Made by a program: the position numbers and the translations under genes. This document shows, in pieces, positions 15,207 through 21,255 of a stretch of DNA of 21,255 nt (position 1 is the first letter of the stretch; each line of letters opens with the position of its first letter). The notes beneath the pieces are model-generated. The model had not been told where the DNA came from. It made no database searches and was given only the letters and a program-made list of their open reading frames with translations. Source of the DNA: TH5896 sp049578985 (lineage in GTDB: Archaea; Thermoproteota; Nitrososphaeria; Nitrososphaerales; Nitrososphaeraceae). The stretch lies in NCBI GenBank assembly GCA_049578985.1, contig JBAUMZ010000110.1, positions 1-21,255 on the forward strand, read 5' to 3'.

Positions 15207-15623
15207 ATGTTAGGAGATTTGATTGGTGAAGGAAAAGGTAAACTTACAGGTCAGAGGATTCTGGAAATTCATGGCGAAATAGCACCCCGACTAGAGATGT
15301 CAGTTTCTGGCGAGGGAAAGACTAAAGGAAATATCGAATATACCGAAATGTGGACCTACTGGAGTGAAAGAGGACAAGACGGCACACAATACGGCGAAGG
15401 AAACGGTCTCTGGATGACAAAGGATGGTAATGAAGTAGTTACAATGACGGGGCAAGGGGTGGCAAGAATGACCGATTCAGGAAGCATACGTTACGTAGGA
15501 TCAAATTTTTATTCAACCACATCAACTGGAAAACTTGCATTCCTAAATAATGTGGTCGGAATATTCGAATATGAAGTAGACAAAGAGTTTAACTATCGCA
15601 ATAAGATTTGGGAGTGGAAATAG
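15207..15623 (+). CDS. Small beta-barrel-like protein of unknown function
   Basis: 138 residues, no signal peptide. The sequence alternates short strands and glycines: LIGEGKGKLTGQRIL, MSVSGEGKTKGNIEYTEMWT, YGEGNGLWMTKDGNEVVTMT, TSTGKLAFLNNVVGIFEYEV, ending KIWEWK. I recall this as a widespread conserved family in soil bacteria and Nitrososphaera-type archaea, with the phrases TGQRxL, STGKLxFLNNxVGxFEYEVD and the terminal W-E-W; the predicted shape is a lipocalin- or allene-oxide-cyclase-like barrel. No enzymatic activity is known to me. ATG 15207 is supported by a weak TATA element about 30 bp upstream. It stands alone between the decayed gene and the hydrolase. Confidence 0.75.
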   Translation: MLGDLIGEGKGKLTGQRILEIHGEIAPRLEMSVSGEGKTKGNIEYTEMWTYWSERGQDGTQYGEGNGLWMTKDGNEVVTMTGQGVARMTDSGSIRYVGSNFYSTTSTGKLAFLNNVVGIFEYEVDKEFNYRNKIWEWK

Positions 15624-16029
15624 AGGAAGAGGATATAATATCTTCGAGGTAACCTATGAGAGGGGGGCCGTCAAGTTATCTATGAAGCAGTTTTTTGTTC
15701 AGATAGGGATTGTGAAAAATGACGTTGATGCTGTGGCTAAGGATCTTGAACCACTAAATCGCTCGATCTTGAGCCCACGTATTACACCTGGAAAAAACCG
15801 TCAGAACCTAAAGTGTAATAACTGTTCACTTAGTATAATCGTATAATTGCCAATTCATACACGCAAAGAGGCACAGGCATAAGTGCACGTGGATAAGCTG
15901 ATGGATTTCTGCTATAACTATCATGAAACCTTGCAAAATCACAAAATAGATCATATCTTCTTAATGTGCCATGTGTATTCAATGTAACCATTCTAATTTA
16001 TTAATAAGAATACATAATGATACTGCTGG
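15624..16029 (+). other. Intergenic region with a possible remnant coding stretch
   Basis: 406 bp. One plus-strand frame is open across 15622-15846 and reads like protein (RGYNIFEVTYERGAVKLS, then MKQFFVQIGIVKNDVDAVAK). From ATG 15682 it would give 54 residues, ending after CNNC near the C-terminus. There is no clear promoter or ribosome site and the open part precedes the ATG, so a fragment of a lost gene is more likely than a small gene. The right part (15960-16029) is AT-rich and holds the probable promoter of the next gene. Confidence 0.35.
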
Positions 16030-17370
16030 ATGCTAATGGCGTACAAGCTGAATGTTTTAAGACATAATAAAATGGTCAGAACAAGAAGTATTACTTTATC
16101 TTTAGGATTATTTTTGATCACTCTGCTTGTATTATCTACTTTATCTACTAGTATATCCAATCTACAAAACCAGGCACTAGCTCAATCATACGTACCGACA
16201 ATAAAATATAGAAATCTGGTAATGGATTTAGGTAATGGAGTAAAGACTAAAGCTCAGCTAACTTATCCTGCTACAGGCAAAGGTCCATTTCCTGCCGTGA
16301 TATTGATTCAGGGTTCTGGTGCAATAGATATGAATTCGACTTTAACTAAAGATGCTAAACCATTTTACCAATTAGCTCAATATCTATCAGAAAGAGGCTT
16401 TGCGGTACTTCGATATGATAAAAGAGGTGTTGGTGCAACTAGTTATACTCTTTCGAATTCAAGCGCATATGGAAATGCTACAACCGATGATTTCATACAT
16501 GATGGAGAGAGAGCTTTGAATGTTCTTTTACAACAGCCTGAAGTAGATCCAAAGAGAATAAGCATACTCGGTCACAGTGAAGGTACACTTTACGCACCAA
16601 GAGTAGCGATAGATAATTTGACGAAAGTAAAGAATGTAATACTTATGGCGACCTTAGCTCAGAACCCTGTAAAAGTAGTAGAGTACGCTACCGACGTAAC
16701 CTTACCTTTAGAGTACGCTATGCAAGTATTGGATCAATATCACAGTGGATTGATATCAATACAGCAAATTGCAAATTCTCCTGTTTTATTGAAGTTCTTG
16801 CCATTGTCACATTCACTCTTGCTTTCTAATAATACAGAAGCCATAGCTAAGGCTATAGCAAAGATTTTTGGTACTAGTAGTAGTTACATTAGCATTGATA
16901 AGCAACTTAAGCCTATGTTGGTAAAGACATATGAGAACTTAACATCTTTCGCTCCGAACGATGCCTGTGTTTTAAATCCTTCCGAAGTTGGACTCTGTCC
17001 TACATTGTGGAAATCGCTATCTAATATGATACCAAATTTAAGTACCATTGGTAATGTGTCTAACTCTACTGGTGTCCTAATACTCCACGGAGAAAATGAC
17101 TCTCAGACTCCAGTCCAAGAAGCGTTTCTCTTGCAGCAAAGATTAACAGATGTAAACCATCCTGATCATACATTGATAACATATCCTAATCTTGGACATG
17201 GCTTTTATCCTTCATCTCATTGGTTGTCTTCATTTGGACCCGTACCACCATATGTTTTAGCAGATCTTTATTCTTGGCTTGCAGCTCATTCTGGATTTAC
17301 AAATCCTCCTGTTGCGGCAGCAGCTGCCAATGTCACATCTACATCGTCCTCTAACTCTACTGCTAAATAA
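16030..17370 (+). CDS. Exported alpha/beta-hydrolase (dienelactone/prolyl-oligopeptidase type)
   Basis: 446 residues. A hydrophobic segment (about 21-42, ITLSLGLFLITLLVLSTL) ending near ALAQ (49-52) is a signal peptide; ATG 16072 (MVRTRS) may be the true start, since residues 1-14 add little. Catalytic motifs are the QGSG oxyanion region (94-97), RYDKRGVGAT (128-137), nucleophile Ser183 in GHSEG, Asp357 in LHGENDSQTP, and His390 in LGHGFYP. A helical cap lies between about 215 and 340, with Cys313/Cys323 possibly disulfide-linked. The C-terminal ~20 residues are Ala/Ser/Thr-rich, possibly a surface linker. The substrate is unknown; esterase or peptidase are both possible. Confidence 0.85.
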   Translation: MLMAYKLNVLRHNKMVRTRSITLSLGLFLITLLVLSTLSTSISNLQNQALAQSYVPTIKYRNLVMDLGNGVKTKAQLTYPATGKGPFPAVILIQGSGAIDMNSTLTKDAKPFYQLAQYLSERGFAVLRYDKRGVGATSYTLSNSSAYGNATTDDFIHDGERALNVLLQQPEVDPKRISILGHSEGTLYAPRVAIDNLTKVKNVILMATLAQNPVKVVEYATDVTLPLEYAMQVLDQYHSGLISIQQIANSPVLLKFLPLSHSLLLSNNTEAIAKAIAKIFGTSSSYISIDKQLKPMLVKTYENLTSFAPNDACVLNPSEVGLCPTLWKSLSNMIPNLSTIGNVSNSTGVLILHGENDSQTPVQEAFLLQQRLTDVNHPDHTLITYPNLGHGFYPSSHWLSSFGPVPPYVLADLYSWLAAHSGFTNPPVAAAAANVTSTSSSNSTAK

Positions 17371-17506
17371 AATAATCTCGAGAATAACGACAGTGTACCA
17401 GGGGTTTATTGTTTAGCAAGAATTCCACCTTGAAATCGCGTTTGCAACAGCGAGATGCATTTAGGGCCCAAAATTCACGTCAAATTTGGTTCTCATCCCT
17501 CTGAGC

Positions 17507-17596
17507 CCAAGTATTATATCTGGAACAAACCATGTCAGTTCCAAATCGTTCAATACCCTGTCGTACAACGATTATTCGGAGCCTCCAGAAGATAGG
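17507..17596 (+). repeat. 90-bp repeat, copy B
   Basis: Same orientation as copy A, 2737 bp away, 89 of 90 bases identical. Here the frame PKYYIWNKPCQFQIVQYPVV continues to a TAG that ends exactly at the last base of the repeat; copy A has a stop inside because of the single difference. The same two hairpin-forming inverted repeats are present. It lies in the intergenic space 27 bp before the end of the membrane protein gene. Confidence 0.9.
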
Positions 17597-17622
17597 CGTA
17601 TCATATAATTGATGATACAAAA

Positions 17623-19428
17623 TCAGGAGAAAGGGTTAGATTTCAATTCTGATATTCGTGTTCTCGCATCTATCGCCGATTTCCATAATCCTTCAAAGGA
17701 CTCAAGGTAAGATCTAACTAGCGTAGGATCATGTTTAACCTGCAGTTTTTGCTCTAGATTCAAGTTTTTTTCTAGGTTAGGAATCTCCAATACGGCCACT
17801 TCTGAGACCACGAATTGTCTGGAAGTTACATTAGAAATATGTTTGACCTCAACTTCCATCGAAAGAAATCCCTCAACTACCTGGATAAGAGAAGAGTCTA
17901 TCGATGTAATGAGCCTGATCCCTTTGTGTTTTCCTTTCCGATGCATATCCATAATATCACGGAATATAGCGAGTTGATCGTTTCCTATGAATTCAAGTAG
18001 CCTTCCATCAATGCACATTAAGAAGAGCTGAGAGTGAGAAAGTATTTCTTTCTCTCTGTCAATTATGTTAGAATAGATCTGGTCGTAAGATCTCACTTCA
18101 TTTATTACGGACATTGCATAATCCTTCATGTCGACGTCATGAGATGTTTCAATTACCATATTTGGTTCCACTTCAAACCTCTGCGCAAGCCTCATTGCTC
18201 TCTTTTCTATCGCTACTTCAACCTGAGCATATGATATATCTGCCAATAGTGCTGGTTGGTCATCTGTGATTTTCTTGATTGTCTTGCGTAGCCTTGAATC
18301 CTGTGAAATAACTATGACTGAAAAATAGACTCCGACTAGTATCATGTAGGATGAAATTCCGAAAAAGAGAATAGTAATAAATCCGAATGGAGGATAAGGA
18401 ATAATCGAGAAGGCAACAGTTTGTGTTGACATGAACAATATGACATATCCATAACCGGCAAACTTAACTAGATTCCTTGCTACAACAAATTCGCCAGCAA
18501 TAGTATTTGCCATCTTCCAAAATGCGAATCCAAACAGGATACCCCCAGCAAGCTTACTAAACGTAAAGATTATTGTCAGGATTATTCCAAAAGTTACAGG
18601 ATCTCCATAAACGAAGGCAGCAAATCCGCTTGTAAATAACGAAAGAAACTGGCTCAGGAAGTATACCAGTGGTAAGACAACAATGATCCAATACTTTATT
18701 CTACCCATATGACTAGATCTATAGCTTAACAACACCGCAGTGGCTAGCCATGTAAAGATAAATGACATTATGGCAAGAATGTTCGTAATTAAGAGTGATG
18801 TATCTTGGAATTGGGTAAGAAATAGTGCGGTACCTACAATTCTTGGGGTAACCTCCGAGGATAGCGACGAAACAGAATCTAGAAATATTAAAGTGAAAAA
18901 TGCGCTAGTAGTGATCAGTGCTGATGATAACAGATACAGCAGTATTGTAATTCCATGATTTGATCTTAGCCAAATAAAGAATCTGTAGGAAAGGTATCCC
19001 GTCATAATCATCCCTAAACCATAGCTGACAGTAATTCCGACAATAATCGATATAACATCAAACCTTGATTCGAGCCACATTTGGAAATTTACGAGAAAAA
19101 TAATGAGAACTAAAATCCATTGCAATACAGTAATTGTGGTGTGAATTACTCTGAAATGCCTACTTCTGGTAAATCGTGTATCTTGCCGTTTGATATAATT
19201 CAATATGAAAATCTGGGCGATTATGAATGTGGCCGACAAGCAACTAAAGATTAACAATTTATCTCTTGGATAGGGGTTCTTCGGTGTTAGATCATAGAGT
19301 TTTAGAAGTGAAAGATCAGTTATTATAGATATAATGACTATCGCCATTATTATCTTCAGAGGCCAATTTGTAATAGCCTTCTTAGTAAGAATCTGTGGCG
19401 CGTATAGCAGATTGTGTCTTCTAGTCAT
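17623..19428 (-). CDS. Polytopic membrane protein with cytoplasmic C-terminal domain
   Basis: 601 residues from ATG 19428. Roughly ten hydrophobic segments fill residues 20-375 (for example IIMAIVIISIITDLSLL, WILVLIIFLVNFQMWL, ITILLYLLSSALITTSAFF, FGFITILFFGISSYMILVG). The last ~225 residues are soluble: MVIETSHDVDMKDYAMSVI, a strand-helix-strand part with KGIRLITSIDSSLIQVVEGF and VEVKHISNVTSRQFVVSEVA, then a helix with LESFEGLWKSAIDARTRI. That soluble part recalls the sensor half that precedes the kinase domain in Nitrososphaera-type histidine kinases, and TrmB-like domains, but no kinase motifs (H-box, N, G boxes) follow. A membrane sensor without its output domain is my best guess. It is divergent from the secreted protein gene. 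Confidence 0.75.
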   Translation of the reverse strand: MTRRHNLLYAPQILTKKAITNWPLKIIMAIVIISIITDLSLLKLYDLTPKNPYPRDKLLIFSCLSATFIIAQIFILNYIKRQDTRFTRSRHFRVIHTTITVLQWILVLIIFLVNFQMWLESRFDVISIIVGITVSYGLGMIMTGYLSYRFFIWLRSNHGITILLYLLSSALITTSAFFTLIFLDSVSSLSSEVTPRIVGTALFLTQFQDTSLLITNILAIMSFIFTWLATAVLLSYRSSHMGRIKYWIIVVLPLVYFLSQFLSLFTSGFAAFVYGDPVTFGIILTIIFTFSKLAGGILFGFAFWKMANTIAGEFVVARNLVKFAGYGYVILFMSTQTVAFSIIPYPPFGFITILFFGISSYMILVGVYFSVIVISQDSRLRKTIKKITDDQPALLADISYAQVEVAIEKRAMRLAQRFEVEPNMVIETSHDVDMKDYAMSVINEVRSYDQIYSNIIDREKEILSHSQLFLMCIDGRLLEFIGNDQLAIFRDIMDMHRKGKHKGIRLITSIDSSLIQVVEGFLSMEVEVKHISNVTSRQFVVSEVAVLEIPNLEKNLNLEQKLQVKHDPTLVRSYLESFEGLWKSAIDARTRISELKSNPFS

Positions 19429-19476
19429 CGATTTATTCCTCGGCTTTCAGAGTAAGCTGACATTTTACTGCTTGAT

Positions 19477-19507
19477 AATATGACTAATGATATATGATAG
19501 TCATATT
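19477..19507. promoter_or_regulatory. 31-bp inverted-repeat operator between divergent genes
   Basis: AATATGACTA (19477-19486) and TAGTCATATT (19498-19507) are a perfect 10-bp inverted repeat around an 11-nt spacer containing GATATATG. The spacer is TATA-like on both strands, so a bound dimer would cover promoter elements of both the membrane protein gene (start 19428) and the secreted protein gene (start 19596). Confidence 0.6.
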
Positions 19508-19595
19508 TCTATCGCTTAAGTATGCAACAAACGAGATAGATGGGGAGATGACCGGAAATGTTTTTTAGTGGAGCACTCCCTTACGTAGTGAATAA

Positions 19596-20294
19596 ATGGA
19601 TAGTAAAGTGCTTTTGATGGGAACTACTTTAGCATTTTCAGCAGTATTGATTTTCGCTTTTATGTCTCCTGCTTATTTGTACGCACAGCCCGAGACGTAT
19701 CCTCCGGGGTCTGAACCCTATGGTCTAAGTTATGGGGAGTGGAGCGCAGAATGGTGGAAATGGTTGGATAGCATTCCTGAGGATCGGAATCCAGCTGCTG
19801 ATGCAACCGGAGCCTTTTGTGCAGAAAATCAGAACGCAAGTGGGCCTGTTTGGTTCTTGGCTGGAACATGGGGATCAAAAGAAGACCGAAGCTGTACTAT
19901 ACCATCAGGAAAGAGCCTACTGATTAGCCCTATTGAAGCGATTTGTACACCTGTTGATACCCCAGGAGTAAAGACAGAAGAAGACATGAGAAAATGCACC
20001 AAAGAAGATCAAGACAAGGTCAACTTGGTCTCGGTAACAGTAGATGGAGCTGAAATACCAATGTCAGAGTATAGATTTCAATCACCCCTCTTCAACCTAA
20101 CACTTCCTGCAAATAACGTCATGGGCGTTCCTGCACAAGAAACTCAAGGAGTTTCAGATGGATATTTCGTCATGTTAAAGCCTCTACCTAAGGGGGAACA
20201 TGAAATAAGATCAGTTGGATCTCTGACAGAAGTAACGGTTCAAGGAACACAGAATTTTGCTTCAGATGTAACTTATCATATTACAGTAGAGTAG
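19596..20294 (+). CDS. Secreted protein with YGEWSAEWWKW motif, unknown function
   Basis: 232 residues. A signal peptide (about 1-30, hydrophobic, ending YLYA before QPET) directs export. The mature part opens with YGLSYGEWSAEWWKW (42-56), then four Cys (75, 100, 117, 134) that could form two disulfides, the phrase GPVWFLAGT (83-91), IPSGKSLLISPIEA (102-115), and a beta-rich C-terminus ending VTYHITVE. I recognise this as a recurrent exported family in soil archaea and bacteria with GxxYGEWSAxWWxW near the start and no known activity. A decayed copy of its C-terminal third lies at 14860-15069. The long 5' region includes the palindrome at 19477-19507. Confidence 0.8.
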   Translation: MDSKVLLMGTTLAFSAVLIFAFMSPAYLYAQPETYPPGSEPYGLSYGEWSAEWWKWLDSIPEDRNPAADATGAFCAENQNASGPVWFLAGTWGSKEDRSCTIPSGKSLLISPIEAICTPVDTPGVKTEEDMRKCTKEDQDKVNLVSVTVDGAEIPMSEYRFQSPLFNLTLPANNVMGVPAQETQGVSDGYFVMLKPLPKGEHEIRSVGSLTEVTVQGTQNFASDVTYHITVE

Positions 20295-20428
20295 AATGTA
20301 AGGCCCTCTAAGCCAAAAAAGTGGTTCAGGCTGCCTTGTGCACACAGAAAGAACTATTATGTTGATAACAATTCACATTACAGAATTAGCAAAGTGAGCT
20401 AAGTTCGGATCTTGTATCTGCGGGTCGC
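20295..20428. other. Intergenic DNA, nothing recognised
   Basis: No open frame, hairpin or RNA gene that I can support lies here. With the following stretch it makes about 700 bp without an intact gene. Confidence 0.4.
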
Positions 20429-20845
20429 CTAACGACTTAAACAATAGGCATAGAAATCCAGCGTATTCTTGTATTTAAAATACTCAGGTATTCCAATATG
20501 CTGGCTTTTCATTTCATCTTGTAATATATTTTTGCAATTATTGGCAGCTTCATCATATTGTGGCCAAGATAATGCCCAGCCACCTTTTTCAATAAATGTC
20601 TTATGAAGAATATCGTACTGAACGAATATGCCATTATCAGGAATATCGCTTTTATTTCTGTCTAACAATTATTCCCAGCCCTTTACCTGTCATCTTATCT
20701 TAAATGGTGGATCAGCTTGAACGGTACAATATTCTTTTGCAACTGTTACCATCGCGTTACTTGCCGCCGCCGCCGGATCCTCTCCAGCTGCTGCTGCAGC
20801 TGCTGGCGTCACCGCCCCTTCGATCAGAGGGTCGTCTGTGAATTG
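20429..20845 (-). pseudogene. Possible decayed coding region with in-frame stops
   Basis: One minus-strand frame reads plausibly over a long distance but is broken by stops. The downstream piece (20668-20429, only a TTG available as start, a stop directly before it) reads IPDNGIFVQYDILHKTFIEK and then WPQYDEAANNCKNILQDEMK. Above it an Ala-rich stretch is encoded by GCx repeats at 20765-20810, followed by MVTVAKEYCTVQADPPFKIR. The same frame continues above 20846 into a 65-codon piece up to 21043. Three stops separate the parts. I cannot name a family; chance openness is an alternative. Confidence 0.35.
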
Positions 20846-21012
20846 TTAACGACAGAACTTGGCTGGATCAAATGAGCTGTAAACAATGCAGTGAGGAGGT
20901 CTAGTTATTTGTAGGGATCCTATTACGCCCCATATGATGATATGATTCTCGTTCAATTTGCAGTCTAATGCTTGTATTAAGGAGAGTGGATATTGATAAG
21001 TTTCATAAGTAG

Positions 21013-21255
21013 ATGGTAAGAAATATGGAACTGATGTCGCCAATGACTTTGCCTGATGCTATAGGTCTGCTCGATCGTCTTGAAGAATATGTAATAAACC
21101 ATGATATACCTGAAGCGATTGATCATGAATCCAATTACCTAGCTGCTCTTGGACTATCTACTTATACTGAAGTTATGAGTGGGTTTCGTTATGGTGATCT
21201 GAATACAGGTACGCAAGCTGGTAAACCTGCTAACAAACGATATATGAAATATATA
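21013..21255 (+). CDS. Unknown protein, C-terminus beyond the right edge (partial)
   Basis: Open from ATG 21013 (a stop, TAG, directly precedes it; ATG 21025 is a second choice) to the window end, 81 codons. The product reads MVRNMELMSPMTLPDAIGLL, then LDRLEEYVINHDIPEAIDHE and later YGDLNTGTQAGKPANKRYMK. It looks like a helical acidic start of a protein. No motif is recognisable and no strong promoter is seen. Confidence 0.5.
   Translation, partial: MVRNMELMSPMTLPDAIGLLDRLEEYVINHDIPEAIDHESNYLAALGLSTYTEVMSGFRYGDLNTGTQAGKPANKRYMKYI

Noticed and set aside
17455..17510. Short ATG frame leading toward repeat copy B
   Set aside because: The ATG is out of frame with the open stretch in the repeat and meets a stop before the repeat begins; the repeat frame has no start codon near it.

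Overview
The window looks like chromosomal DNA of an AT-rich archaeon, most likely an ammonia-oxidising Nitrososphaeria (Thaumarchaeota) of the soil Nitrososphaera/Nitrosocosmicus type. The basis is a RadA recombinase with an N-terminal helix-hairpin-helix domain, an XPD/Rad3 helicase with an Fe-S cysteine cluster, archaeal TATA boxes about 25-30 bp upstream of many starts (leaderless transcription), and several small protein families I associate with that group. The taxonomic call is recognition from memory, not a database result.

Layout. Positions 1-1120 hold a partial unknown gene and two small minus-strand genes, one a winged-helix protein resembling the C-terminal domain of archaeal MCM. 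Positions 1212-4986 hold a DNA repair and recombination pair, the XPD-like helicase (+) and RadA (-), with a small protein of two cysteine-rich modules between them. Positions 5075-10197 look like an integrated-element or defence/regulation island. A minus-strand set (ribbon-helix-helix protein, C2C2 zinc-finger protein, coiled-coil protein, winged-helix/Cys-cluster protein) is divided by an inverted-repeat operator from a divergent winged-helix regulator. A minus-strand tyrosine recombinase with a C-terminal zinc ribbon follows. At 10191-10437 lies the N-terminal stub of a second tyrosine recombinase, cut off exactly where the leader-distal end of a CRISPR array begins.

The CRISPR array (10438-10996) has eight 30-bp repeats plus one half-decayed terminal repeat and eight 36-37 nt spacers. 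It is inferred to be transcribed on the minus strand from a leader to its right. No cas gene lies in the window. One spacer reads as a conserved segment of a tyrosine recombinase related to the one encoded next door (19 of 21 aligned bases match), so the array appears to remember a relative of the neighbouring element.

The right half (11313-20294) is a region of exported or membrane proteins: an HSL-type esterase, a second alpha/beta hydrolase, a roughly 10-TM membrane protein with a cytoplasmic domain, and a secreted protein with a YGEWSAEWW motif. Between them lie a TPR gene broken by a frameshift, a divergent small coiled-coil protein, a beta-barrel-like protein, and a decayed paralogue of the secreted protein. 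A 90-bp repeat with two potential hairpins occurs twice in direct orientation, and one copy abuts the decayed paralogue. Positions 20295-21012 hold no intact gene, and a partial gene runs off the right edge.
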